64,000 bases of DNA from Reticulitermes speratus (taxonomy: Eukaryota > Arthropoda > Insecta > Blattodea > Rhinotermitidae): assembly GCA_021186555.1 (NCBI GenBank), contig JAJKFL010000427.1, positions 22,741,238-22,805,237 of the forward strand, given 5' to 3'. The notes beneath the pieces are model-generated. The model saw nothing but the letters and a program-made list of their open reading frames with translations. It was not told the origin of the DNA and did not search any database. The position numbers and the translations under genes are program-made. This document shows, one piece after another, positions 11,279-21,479 of the stretch; the first letter of the stretch is position 1; every line of letters begins with the position of its first letter.

Positions 11279-11563
11279 GATCCCAGTGGCCGTGCGGTCT
11301 AAGGCGTGGGTCTTCGGTCGCTCGCTTACTAGGATCGTGGGTTCGAATCCCACCGGGGCATGGATGTCTGTCTGTTGTGAGTGTTGTGTGTTGTCAGGTA
11401 GAGGTCTCTGCGTCGGGCTGGTCCCTCGTCCAGAGGAGTCCTACCGAATGTGGTGTGTCTCAAATGTGTGTGACCATGAAACCTCGACGAAACGAGGAGG
11501 CCCAGGCCCATATAGGGCTGTCGAGCCATACAAAAAAAAAAATAAAAAAAATAAATAAATAAA
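11279..11563 (+). mobile_element. SINE-A full copy with 10-bp TSD
   Basis: Complete head (GTCTAAGGCG; GGTTCGAATCCCACC), body and A-rich tail with TAAA repeats. The target duplication tgttggttta is at 11269-11278 and 11564-11573. It is inserted into a Penelope-like fragment and is therefore younger than it. Confidence 0.95.
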
Positions 11564-11622
11564 TGTTGGTTTAAGAAATGTGTGATCGAATAAAAATATA
11601 CGTCATGAACAATATAAAGTTT

Positions 11623-11751
11623 CACTGTTTTAAACACCAACTAAATACACTTCACTTACACTTTATTATGTATTAATCGACCCCTACATACATACATACA
11701 TACATACATAAAGTGTAAGTGAAGTGCATTTAGTTGGTGTTTAAAACAGTG
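11623..11751. repeat. 43-bp inverted repeat around a (TACA)n loop
   Basis: The arms at 11623-11665 and 11709-11751 are complementary at 42 of 43 positions and surround 43 bp ending in a TACA microsatellite. Flanks such as atgcacggtgagactaat resemble ends of the palindromic element at 17948-18958, so this may be an inverted Penelope-like end. Confidence 0.9.
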
Positions 11752-11949
11752 AATTATAAAATGCACGGTGAGACTAATACAAAAAAAAATACAAAGTTTA
11801 TTCAAGATACTGTTACATAGGGCTTTGCCGGTTAGTCTCAAATTATCTTCAATGTGTAGCCATCAAGCACAGAACTCCCAAAGTACTGCAGGCACTGCAC
11901 AAATTGCCAACGACTGGTGGCATGACATCACACGGACCACAATGCTCAC

Positions 11950-12130
11950 TGGCGAGATAGCTCAGTCAGTACAGTGATCAGGCTGCGTCTGGACGACCAC
12001 AGTAACCACTAACTGTGGGCCCTCCCCCAAACCCCCTACTCAATGGGTACCGGAGTATGTCACCGGCGGCAAAGCAGCTGCGTCACAAACTATACCTTCA
12101 CTCCCCATACTGCTTCACAGCATCATGCTC
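11950..12130 (+). mobile_element. Diverged SINE-C copy
   Basis: Starts GCGAGATAGCTCAGTCAGTA (A-box); the B-box region is deleted. It continues with CTCAATGGGTACCGGAGT and GGCGGCAAAGCAGCTG, matching the SINE-C body. Confidence 0.6.
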
Positions 12131-12244
12131 AGTTATCATTCTACCTTGCACGCTTCTTGTCACGTTTACCATATACCGTGTACTTGGAAATGCCTATGTA
12201 TGTATGTATGTACGTATTACTTATGTATGTATATATGTATTATG

Positions 12245-12527
12245 GTAAAACTATCCCTGTATAGGCCTGGACAGGCCCTTAGGGCTCCATGAGGTTCAGG
12301 CTCCCAGAATTCCTGGACAATCTGGACAATCGGCACATGAAGGTGGTAAGATTGTCAGCCCTACGCACCGGCCGCCTTTACCCCCCCGAAGATAACCCTG
12401 GTATTCATTTCTGTTAGAGGCTGAGTTGACCCCTGAGCCATAGTGCGGCCGGAAGGATTAAGTCAATGAAGAATCTCAATGAGCCCATCGGGAATCGAAC
12501 CTCAACCAACTGTGCCACCGCGTACCC
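12245..12527 (-). mobile_element. SINE-E copy 1
   Basis: On the minus strand: head GCGGTGGCACAGTTGGTTGA and B-box GGTTCGATTCCCGATGGG, then a body ending in CTAAGGGCCTGTCCAGGCC. It aligns over its length with 37914-38212. A TGTATG microsatellite lies on each side. Confidence 0.8.
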
Positions 12528-12589
12528 TGTATGTACTATGTATGTATCTATGTATGTATAGTTGTTCGAGGGAGTGAGGTCGAAGTTTA

Positions 12590-12822
12590 TTTTTCATGAC
12601 TCGACAACCCCTAGTGAGCCAAGGCCTCCTCAATGTCGAGGCTACACGATCACACTCAGACACAACACACTCAGTAGGACTTCTCTGGACGAGGGATCGG
12701 CCCGTCGCAAAGGCCTCTACCTGACAATACACAACACTCACAAGAGACAGACCTCCATGCCCCCCGGGGGTTTCGAGTAGTCGTAGACCCACGCCTTAGA
12801 CCGCGCGGCCACTGGCATCGGT
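12590..12822 (-). mobile_element. SINE-A copy, reverse orientation
   Basis: Reads as the reverse complement of the family: the tail (TTTTTCATGACTCGACAACC) at left, the diagnostic AGGACTTCTCTGGACGAG in the middle and the head (CTTAGACCGCGCGGCCACTG) at right. The B-box is damaged (GGTTTCGAGTAG on the plus strand). Confidence 0.88.
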
Positions 12823-12825
12823 TCA

Positions 12826-12983
12826 CGGCAAAGCTTTACCTCTGAGAAATTCTCTGGCTGCGCCTCAAAGCTGGTATGGAGGCGGGCCAAAGAGAAAAAT
12901 CCCTACCCCTGCTAGGAATCGAAGTCCAATTATCCAAGTCGCAGCGTAGTCACTATACCAAGACACCTCAGCTAGTTAGTGCT
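12826..12983 (-). mobile_element. tRNA-headed SINE, old, SINE-C-like
   Basis: Minus strand: A-box-like TAGCTGAGGTGTCTTGGTAT, B-box-like CTTCGATTCCTAGC, then GGGATTTTTCTC and GAGGTAAAGCTTTGCC. It follows the SINE-C order of elements but is strongly diverged and may be a separate subfamily. Confidence 0.5.
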
Positions 12984-13001
12984 TTTAAAACCTTAGAAAC
13001 C

Positions 13002-13094
13002 CAGTGGCGCATCCTGATCTGGAGGTCAGGTCTAGCGGTAGGGTACACTGTATCCTGCCGCTAGACCTGATCTCCGGATCAGGATGCGCCACTG
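13002..13094. repeat. 93-bp near-perfect palindrome starting CAGTGGCGCA
   Basis: The arms of about 41 bp (3 mismatches) close on an 11-bp centre. The ends read CAGTGGCGCATCCTGATC on both strands. The flanking octamers tagaaacc and tcaaaaca match at 5 of 8 positions, so a decayed 8-bp TSD is possible. Probably a minimal foldback or hAT-derived MITE. Confidence 0.85.
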
Positions 13095-13344
13095 TCAAAA
13101 CATAGAGTACATCCCTGTTGACCTCCTATGGTCACGCAGACACGGTGTCGCTCTATGCATTAGATCAGTCCCGCTCAACCCGTGGCTCGTGGGCCCGCAA
13201 CACACTGCTATGTTGCCCGTTGAGACATTTGAAATGAGAAAGTCTCGTAACACCACCCCTAGCAAAGCCAAGAAGAAGGCCAAAGAAATTTTCAAAACTT
13301 ATAAGCTGTTCACTTACGGTGAAATACACTACATTACTAATTAA

Positions 13345-14300
13345 TTTTGTGGGAAATGCGCTAAAAATATCTACACCCTAGCCTGGTTGTGAATTTCCCT
13401 TTTTTTTCATAAAGTTTTCCTATTATTATCAGTATATTTTTACTGCATATGACGTGCAGACAAATATATAGGTACAATTATACATATAATTATACGTATA
13501 CTTACTCATTAGTCTGCGTAATGAACTTCATGTTTCTCGCATGCTGACCAAATTTGGCCGAAATTGCACGCTCCACATAGAAGGTTGAACGCGTCTGCAT
13601 TAGATGACTGTCAAGCAACGAAGTCACATATAAGGAGAGAATGGGACAGATGAAGTATTCACATACAGGCCGCTAACGTGTGGAATTCGCTTTAGTTAAG
13701 GGTCTAAATGCATTCTGGGCACATTTCGCTCTGTATTCACCTGGAAGAAAAAGTATTATATAAAATGTACAGGCGTACAAGTTACACAGCAGCACGATAT
13801 TTGTACTGCGTTCACTGATCACCGGTATAACAATAACCACAATTCTGTTACAGCATCCGGTTAAATCTGGCACATTTGCTCTTTTATTTTTTATTTTTAG
13901 TTGAGTTGGCAGACCCCATTGTTGGAAATGTCGGCCATTGTACGTTTCCTTACGTATAACCATTTCTCCTACGCAGTGCCTCATTGTATAAGCTATCTGA
14001 AAAGCAACGATAGAAGACAACCAGAGATCCGATATTGTCCACTGGAAAACGGTCTCTTGGAATGAAAGACTGACGCATGAATAGGCCGGAAGGGTCTGAA
14101 TCTTCAGGTGGTGTGAAGGGGAGGGATAGCCTGCTTCGAGCCTATACTGCAATAGCAGCTAGTGACAACGCAATCCGGTCTTTTAAACACGAACAGGATT
14201 GCCAACTGTCGCATCGCATCCGCCGGATACCTGGACTTACCTACGACAGAATTAAATCCTGATATTTGAAATTTAACGACATGCACACACATATATATAT
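13345..14300. other. Anonymous DNA with unassigned frame
   Basis: A minus-strand frame of 159 codons (13673-14152) is open but resembles no family I know, overlaps a plus-strand frame and has no start or splice context. I do not call it a gene. Confidence 0.4.
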
Positions 14301-14306
14301 ACAACG

Positions 14307-14535
14307 CCGGGCTACCTCTGTCAGCATAGCGACAATGTTACAAACTAGGATTCGATTTCTGTCAGGCTAAGAGATTTTCTCTACTCCAAACAGTTCAGAC
14401 CGCCTCTTGGACCGCCCAGCCTCCAATCCAATGGACACCGGAGGCTGTCCCCCGAGGTAGGGCTGCCGGGGCTTAAAACTGACCACTCACCTGCATTTAC
14501 TACCTAGGTTATGAATGCGTTGAGCTACACCTCCA
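14307..14535 (+). mobile_element. Diverged SINE-C copy
   Basis: Contains a B-box remnant GGATTCGATTTC, AGATTTTCTCTACTCC, CCCAGCCTCCAATCCAATGG and GGTAGGGCTGCCGGGGC, in SINE-C order. The tail differs from the young copies. Confidence 0.55.
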
Positions 14536-14994
14536 CTCACACATGTCTTTATGGCATCACGTTTATCAAGCATAAGTACTTCATAATTTGCCATGCTTTT
14601 AACTCACCATACGGATTAACATCGTGAAATGGTTACTATGTGCCAAGGTTCATTACCGTGTTCACAACAACCCACCATCGCTGCCCACCCTCAGCCAGAT
14701 CAATCCAGTCAATGTTCACACGTCCAATCTACGCTTCGGTCTTCCGAATAGTTCTTTCCTTCAGATATCCCCACCAAAACTCTTTATACACTTCTCTTCT
14801 CCGACATAATTACCACATTCCCCACGCATGTGATTCCCCTTCTAAGGACACTACCTCGAAAATGACAAAGTCCACAGCAAAGCGTTGAAGCTGACACACA
14901 ATTGGTCAACAAATACCAAACTAAATAAATGTGACCTTAAGGCTGTGCGTCATTTCAGGCTTCCGCCGCGATGTAAAAGAGATCTGAGCTCTTC

Positions 14995-15209
14995 TGGGAT
15001 ATTACGCAGCGTTGAATGGTAGTTCTGTAGTTCAGCTTGACCCTTGAAGATGGGACCGATATGTTGTCCCGAAACGTCCGTACATGACCCTTGAAAATGG
15101 GACCGACAGGCTGTAGCGAAACGTCCGTGCATGACCCTTGAAGATGGGACCGATAGGTTGTCCCGAAACGTCGGTACAGAACTACCACTCAACACTGCGT
15201 AATATCCCA
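14995..15209. repeat. Inverted repeat enclosing three 47-bp tandem units
   Basis: The 35-bp arms 14995-15029 and 15175-15209 match at 33 of 35 positions. Between them are three 47-bp units starting at 15039, 15086 and 15133, each of the form TTGA.GATGGGACC ... GTCCCGAAACGTC. Each unit resembles a hammerhead-like block of the Penelope type, but C3 of the core is displaced (CTTGAAGA) and the middle unit is further damaged. A related piece of the left flank lies inverted at 17069-17142. Confidence 0.85.
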
Positions 15210-16700
15210 AAAGAGGGCAGATCGATCCTTAAGGATGATCGCAGTGTTCACAAAATCCGACCACCGAACCCCCATCAGTTCAGTAAATACCACCACCTCG
15301 CTTTCCACCTACGCCACCCAAGTTCTCTCTCCCCTGGAAGTTTCCAGAGCAGAATATTGTGCGCAATTATGGCTTATTTAACGACGATGTCAGTACGTCA
15401 GGTTAGTATTCAAGTCTTCAGGGATATTGCGATAAGCAATCCTTCACATTTCCACAACAATTTGACAACAGGCCAAATGGATGTGCAGAAGTATGACACT
15501 TTATGAAAACTTCTGCACAGGGTGATCCTGCCCTCACAACAACCGTCCCCTACCTGCCGGTGCACATTTTATTACAGAAACCTACAAAAGATAATGCCGA
15601 ATTCACCACCACGTGCAGCCAGGTGAAGCGCGCAGCTTGCAGATAAATACCCTGCGTGCAAGAGGGGTCTAACTACCACTTGCTTTCCAGTATCGTTACA
15701 CATGAGTTGTGATATCGTCATCATCATCATGATAAATGTTCATAGGTCTTCACGTAAAGTACCCCTCATTCTTGTCAGATTTTAATGAAATTTGAATTTT
15801 CTGGACAGAGTTTCGAAAAAATACTCAAATATAAAATTTCATGACAATCCGTCCAGTGGGAACCGAGTTGTTCCATGACGAAGCTAAAAGTCGTTTTTCA
15901 AAATTTTGCGAAACGCGGCTAGAAACCATTAAAATACAGCAGTACATACAATTTCAACAAAATTAAACGTCACCCTTCGTTTCAAGAACTTAGATTCGTC
16001 ATCTTCAGGGGTGTTTCTCATAACAGCTACTGAAAAGGTAAAAACATTGCTAGTCTTCAGGTCTTCTCAGCTGTACAGCCGAGAATTCATTTCTTTGCGA
16101 TATGACGCCGCATATTCTTGGGCATTTCGACCCTTGATAACGAGGTCACTATATTGCCTCCAAACGCAGGATGCGACTACCCATTAACGAAGTGCCATAT
16201 CCCAGAGAAACGGAGTCCTTAGTTAACGTACTGTTACAATGTATTCAAAATATTAAAAACTCTAAAATTATTAAATAAAAACATGATCAGCTGGTTTGCG
16301 AAAAGCGAGTGAAAAAAGAACGTATTCCATAAAGATATGCAACATGTATAAGGTAAACTGAACGTTTTGAGTGTTAAAATGTTAAGCAAATAAGGTGTCA
16401 AGCTCTTAGCGAACCACAGCCCACAGTTTGAGTAACACTACAACGCACACCTGCTTTAACATATCGCAGTCTTTGCAGTTATCCCTTTAAAGCCCGGTGG
16501 TTACTTTATTTACCACCGCACTGAAATAAAAAAAAAGTACACTCTACCCAAAGAATGTAGTTCAGTGGTTTTTTACGTATCTCAGAACAAACAGCGATTT
16601 TTTTTCCGCATACAGCATTAACTGGTTTGTATAACCGAGTCGGAGTGTGTTTACTGCGCGGTACGAGCTGCAGCTTTATACATGAAGATTAATTTCGTCC
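15210..16700. other. Mostly anonymous DNA
   Basis: Apart from Repeat F at 15730-15925 I see no gene or classifiable element. The 122-codon frame at 15138-15506 runs out of the tandem repeat and is not credible. Confidence 0.4.
15730..15925 (+). repeat. Repeat F copy
   Basis: Aligns with 27950-28162 and 46870-47095: ATAGGTCTTCACGTAAAGTA, CTTGTCAGATTTTAATGAAA, AATCCGTCCAGTGGGAACC, then a decayed 3' end TTTTGCGAAACGCGGCTAGA. Confidence 0.8.
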
Positions 16701-16702
16701 AC

Positions 16703-16895
16703 AACCGTGCAATGGCTCAGGCGGTTAGTCGACGGCCTCTCATCACGGAGGCCCGGGTTCGATCCCAGGTCAGTCCATGTGACATTTGTGGTGGGAAGAG
16801 TGGCCTTTCGACAGGTTTTTCTCCGAGATCTTCGATTCCCCCCCCCCCCCTCCGTCACTATCATTACACCAATGCTCCATACTCATCTTCATCCA
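16703..16895 (+). mobile_element. SINE-B copy
   Basis: Head CAATGGCTCAGGCGGTTAG with B-box GGGTTCGATCCCAGG, then GACAGGTTTTTCTCCGAGAT, a C14 run, and CACCAATGCTCCATACTC. It lacks the far 3' domain. Confidence 0.85.
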
Positions 16896-17068
16896 CATGT
16901 TGCTGTTCCAAGAAGGACACAAGGGCGAAGGCTTCGGAAAAGTTTCGGAAAACGGTGAGCATTGGACAGAAAAGTACTTCCACTTACGGTTAATACAGCG
17001 TTACTGGGGGGAAGTAACAATTCGACCTGTGAGACTGACAGAAACAAATGTGAGATCGGCTCTCCTAT

Positions 17069-17142
17069 GGGATATTCGCCGCGTTAACATCTCAGAAGAG
17101 CGCAGATCTCATCAACATCGCGGCGGAAGCCTGAAATCAAGG
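17069..17142 (-). repeat. Penelope-like flank fragment
   Basis: Read on the minus strand: CAGGCTTCCGCCGCGATGTT, then GAGATCTGCGCTCTTCTGAG. This matches the block at 14955-15000 that borders the 47-bp tandem array. Confidence 0.5.
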
Positions 17143-18008
17143 TTAGAAACAAATGTTTTCAATGGTGGCGAGCCCTCGAAAACAACCGAGTTCAAAACCA
17201 ATCAAATGACGCCTTTGTATTGGTTGGAACTGCGGACTGCGCGGTATTGAAACACTTTTCCACGTTTCAGTCCTCCCTTGTTATCTAACAGTACAGTTTA
17301 AAGTGTACAAAGCTCTGTTCAGGAAGCCCCGCAGATGTGACCCACGACCAGGCACCAACATTGCCTTATAACCCGCTGTTGCTCGCGAGCCAGTGGGTAC
17401 ACACAGGTAGCAGCTGCCGCGCATTCTTCAACTCCGACTACAAACCGCCCGGAAGACAGCGCTGGGTTCTGTAACTGAAGACTGTCGAGGGGACACTGAT
17501 GGACGGCACACCGCACTTTGTTCTTGAACCCATCTCGGCAAGTTTACTTCGTGTTCAGTTAACAGCACTGATATGAAGTCTGAATAATACCAATAGGCAT
17601 ATACGAATGTCGGTCAAAAATAAGTTTAAAGCAACACGTTTAATGTTCTACAATTGCAACTCCAACGATAACCATTCATGTTTAACTGTACTGCTATCAC
17701 ATTACTTTTTCACACAGAGCCCGCCACTGCTGAGGCATTTATCACATCGTGGGACGGACTTTTATATTTGTTTTTCATGTCAGTTCTTATCAGCCACAGT
17801 CTCACAAGTCTTCCCACCTGGCGATCATCTTTAAACTGGTGTCCGGAAGGATTCTGCTTCAGCACTGGAAACATGATAATCGCTGACGACGGATCGGGGC
17901 TGTGTGCAACCTCGCCCGCGACACCTTCCATGCTTGGTTACATGTAGACTCAAACCAACAAAATGCACTCATTATTTTAGATATTATACATTACAATATC
18001 TGTAGACT

Positions 18009-18050
18009 AGTCCAACATGTTTCGATCCCTCCTGGGATCATCTTCAGGGA
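18009..18050 (-). ncRNA. Hammerhead-ribozyme-like motif (left arm)
   Basis: Minus strand: tcc, CTGAAGA, stem II gatccc/gggatc (6 bp), GAAAC, ACATGT, U, gga. Stem I is only 3 bp. N7 is A, which the core tolerates. An extra U precedes stem II. Confidence 0.5.
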
Positions 18051-18144
18051 TTCGTGTAACAGTATGAATTACACAAACAGAACTAACAATCTATGTACAT
18101 GTTAAGAAGATATAAAGTGTATAAAAGATGGTTAATCTGTAGGC

Positions 18145-18635
18145 CAGTGGTTCCCAAAGTGGACGGTACCGCCCCCTGGGGGGGCGGTGGGATTACCGAG
18201 GTGGCGCTAATAGGCACGAGAGGTGGAAGGGAGCGCTGTTATTATCACAGGGGGGCGCTAGTAGACAAGTAGTGCATTTATTTTTATAATAAAAATTCAC
18301 ATAAAGTAATTTTTGTGTTAAAAATAAAAAATGAACTAAATTTCTTAGTATTTTAATTTATGAATCTTATTCAAGCACATATTATTTTTTTAATAAACTA
18401 TTGCTAGATGAATTGTTGTTAATCATAAAAATATAATAAATTTCAATTTATTAACACATAAAACATTAAGTTTAACTCTTATAATTTTATTTAAACGATT
18501 TTTTAAAATATAGAATAAAAGTGGAAACAAAAGCGCATTTATGTTCTTTTTTTTTAAAAAAAAAAGGTAGGGGGCGCTGTTGGTGTGTATATGGAACCAA
18601 GAGGGCGGTGGACCGAAAAAGTTTGTGAACCACTG
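18145..18635. mobile_element. hAT-type MITE family 2, copy 1 (491 bp)
   Basis: Terminal inverted repeats CAGTGGTTCCCAAAGTG and (reverse complement of right end) CAGTGGTTCACAAACTTTTT. A perfect 8-bp TSD ctgtaggc lies at 18137-18144 and 18636-18643. The interior is AT-rich with GGGGGCGGT and GGGGGCGC blocks near the ends; no coding sequence. Confidence 0.95.
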
Positions 18636-18852
18636 CTGTAGGCGATTTCGTAGTGGATCCCTGATCTATGTACTGGAGCTTGGTTGTTTATATGTCTTAC
18701 CATACGCATATAAACAACCTACCTCCAGTATAAAGACCAGGGATCCACTACGACATCGCCTACATTATATATACATATATAGTATATTTTATATCTCTTT
18801 AACATGTGCATATATTGTTAGTTCTGTTTGTGTAATTCATACTCTTACACGA

Positions 18853-18895
18853 TTCCCTGATGATAATCTCAGAAGGGATCGAAACATGTCGGATT
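18853..18895 (+). ncRNA. Hammerhead-ribozyme-like motif (right arm)
   Basis: tcc, CTGATGA, stem II atctc/gggat (one G-U pair), GAAAC, ACATGT, C at the cleavage position (GUC), gga. Stem I is 3 bp. Partner of the inverted copy at 18009-18050. Confidence 0.5.
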
Positions 18896-18958
18896 AGTCT
18901 ACAGATATTGTAATATATAATATCTAAAATAATAAGAGTGCATTTTGTTGGTTTGAGT

Positions 18959-19660
18959 GTTGTGTGTTCAGTTAGTGACAATGCACGGTATAAACAATAT
19001 AAAATAAAGACATGTAAACTTCTTTCTGACGGACACTTGTCCTATAACATTCGACGTAACACTTCCTGAAAGTAGGCCATACTTCCTGTATTATATCTGT
19101 TTCCTTCAATAATCCTCACATTACGCAATTTATTATGCACTAGTTTCGTCTTGAGATCAAGGCGTATAAGAGATGATAATATTACAATCTGTTACAAAAA
19201 TATACAAAGGAAGGCAGAACTAATACTCAAAGACGCCTCTCACAAAACATTGCAATGTTAATAAAATGTATAATATTAAGTAACATGGCCTGAACCTGCA
19301 TAAATCAAAAACATCTCTTGCTCGAGTAGCTGCATTACTTGTAATAAATTATTGTAGAAAATTTTATAATTTCTGATAATTAATTCAAGATACTTGACAC
19401 TGTTATCCATTTTAATATTATCCTCCTATCTATGCCCCATATATGCAAAGCATATATTCCATCCAGATTTTTCGGCTAAATCTGTAGGCATACCTTATTT
19501 TTCCCATGCATTCTACATGTCTCTTCCATCTCAAAAGACCATAATGCATTCCAGACCCAATAAAATCAGTCACGACGAAGTATGTCCTCTCAGCTTACTT
19601 AAAGTATTAGGCGACGTGACCTTTAGAACCAAAACTTTTATTGCTGCACGTTCCAGCATC

Positions 19661-19691
<31 letters not shown>

Positions 19692-20039
19692 CGACGACAA
19701 CGGCGACGAAGCTAAATGGCAGGCAGTGAAAGTGAGAAAGCAGTCTGGTAACTTTCTGTACTTGAATTCAAAACGTAAGCAGTTCGAAAGACTAGCCAGC
19801 TATCAGCTCACGGCATTTTTTTTCGCCTCGCACTCTCTCCAGGCGGATACCGCCATATTGTAATGTAACGGGCCACGACTGCCTGCTTCCGAATTCCTAT
19901 CCAATTATTATTCATTATCATCTCACCATATCAATCTACCTAACACAACACCTTAGCCAGTAAAAATTTTCCTAATTTTTCAGGGTTTCACGGCTCCTGT
20001 TGGTCAGTTTGTGGCCTTTTTCTGATTTATATATTATAG
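18959..20039. other. AT-rich anonymous DNA
   Basis: No gene seen. Contains an (ATG)n run at about 19661-19690. The 111-codon frame at 19394-19729 runs into that microsatellite and is not supported. Confidence 0.45.
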
Positions 20040-21124
20040 TATAGCAGGATTACATCCACAAAGTCCCCGTCATTTTGCATTACAACCTGCGCGCCAGTCT
20101 CACAAACCTTACAGCCCTCCTACCTCAGTCACATATTACAGCTGCTACGTAAGCAGACCAATACTGGTACCTCCACCGCTATGACTGCAGAAACACACTG
20201 ATCTACGTGTACAAGTCTCACAAACCTTACAGCCCTCCTACCTCAGTCACATATTACAGCTGCTACGTAAGCAGACCAATACTGGTACCTCCACCGCTAT
20301 GACTGCAGAAACACACTGATCTACGTGTACAAGTCTCACAAACCTTACAGCCCTCCTACCTCAGTCACATATTACAGCTGCTACGTAAGCAGACCAATAC
20401 TGGCACCTCCGCCGCTCTGACTGCAGAAACACACTGATCTACGTGTACAAGTCTCACAAACCATACTGCCCTCCTACCTCAGTCACATATTACAGCTGCT
20501 ACGTAGGCAGAGCAATACTGGCACCTCCACCGCTCTGACTGCAGAAACACACTGATCTACGTGTACAAGTCTCACAAACCTTACAGCCCTCCTACCTCAG
20601 TCACATATTACAGCTGCTACGTAAGCAGACCAATACTGGCACCTCCGCCGCTCTGACTGCAGAAACACACTGATCTACGTGTACAAGTCTCACAAACCAT
20701 ACTGCCCTCCTACCTCAGTCACATATTACAGCTGCTACGTAGGCAGAGCAATACTGGCACCTCCACCGCTCTGACTGCAGAAACACACTGATCTACGTGT
20801 ACAAGTCTCACAAACCTTACAGCCCTCCTACCTCAGTCACATATTACAGCTGCTACGTAAGCAGACCAATACTGGCACCTCCGCCGCTCTGACTGCAGAA
20901 ACACACTGATCTACGTGTACAAGTCTCACAAACCATACTGCCCTCCTACCTCAGTCACATATTACAGCTGCTACGTAGGCAGAGCAATACTGGCACCTCC
21001 ACCGCTCTGACTGCAGAAACACACTGATCTACACGCACATGGCTTCGCGTACTCTCCTGAGCCTACGCTCGCTAACGTTACCTGCGCCTGAACCTGGAGA
21101 CTTTGTGGAATTACTCCTGCTATA
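20040..21124. mobile_element. Foldback-type element: 118-bp satellite inside 29-bp TIRs
   Basis: Eight head-to-tail 118-bp units fill 20096-21036. Unit types differ at several sites: type A has ccttacagccc, cgtaagcagacc; type B has ccatactgccc, cgtaggcagagc. After three A units the order is B, A, B, A, B, so a 236-bp dimer was amplified. Outside the array, 29-bp ends (20040-20068 and 21096-21124; tatagcagga ... ccacaaagtc) are inverted at 25 of 29 positions. This suggests a DNA transposon or foldback element with an internal tandem array. Coding sequence is absent. Confidence 0.75.
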
Positions 21125-21216
21125 TAAAACTTTCAGGGTTGAAATTCTGTCGTTATTCTGTACCCTTTATAAAGCCATAGTTACGTATATGTACACCAGA
21201 TAGTATAGACGTATAA

Positions 21217-21468
21217 GCCGATCCCAGTGGCCGCGCGGTCTAAGGCGTGGGACTGCGACCACTCGCTTGTGGGATTGTAGGTTTGAATCCCGCCGGGGGG
21301 CATGGATGTCTGTCTGCTGTGAGTGCTGTGTGTTCTCAGGTATAGGTCTCTGCATCGGGCTGATCACAAGTCCTGAGGAGTCCTACCGAGTGCGGTGTGT
21401 CTGAGTGTGATCATGAAGCCTCGATAATGAGGTCCTGCCCACTAGGGGCTGTTGCGTCATGGAAAAAC
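21217..21468 (+). mobile_element. SINE-A full copy with 10-bp TSD
   Basis: Head GCGCGGTCTAAGGCGTGG, B-box GGTTTGAATCCCGCC, body and GGAAAAAC tail. The duplication agacgtataa lies at 21207-21216 and 21469-21478. Confidence 0.93.
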
Positions 21469-21479
21469 AGACGTATAAA

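Larger units (their letters stand above)
17948..18958. mobile_element. Large palindromic Penelope-like element, split by a MITE
   Basis: The left part (17948-18143 plus 18644 to about 18700) and right part (about 18712-18958) are inverted copies of one another. They share actcaaaccaacaaaatgc at the outer ends and a 12-bp loop (tcttaccatacg) at the centre. The inner arms alone form a hairpin of about 55 bp. Each arm has one hammerhead-like motif. The palindrome was complete before a hAT MITE landed at 18145; removing that element and one TSD restores continuous arms. Inverted terminal repeats and partial copies are typical of Penelope-like retroelements. No reverse transcriptase is present. 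Confidence 0.7.

Noticed and set aside
13673..14152. 159-codon minus-strand ORF as a gene
   Set aside because: No recognisable domain, no start context, and an overlapping frame on the other strand.
15990..16020. Hammerhead-like motif on minus strand
   Set aside because: Has CCTGAAGATGA but no GAAAC block follows at a stem II distance.
17319..17516. Third bib exon in this GC-rich minus-strand frame
   Set aside because: The translation shows no aquaporin motif (no second NPA, no helix pattern) and phase 2 entry does not give the expected sequence.
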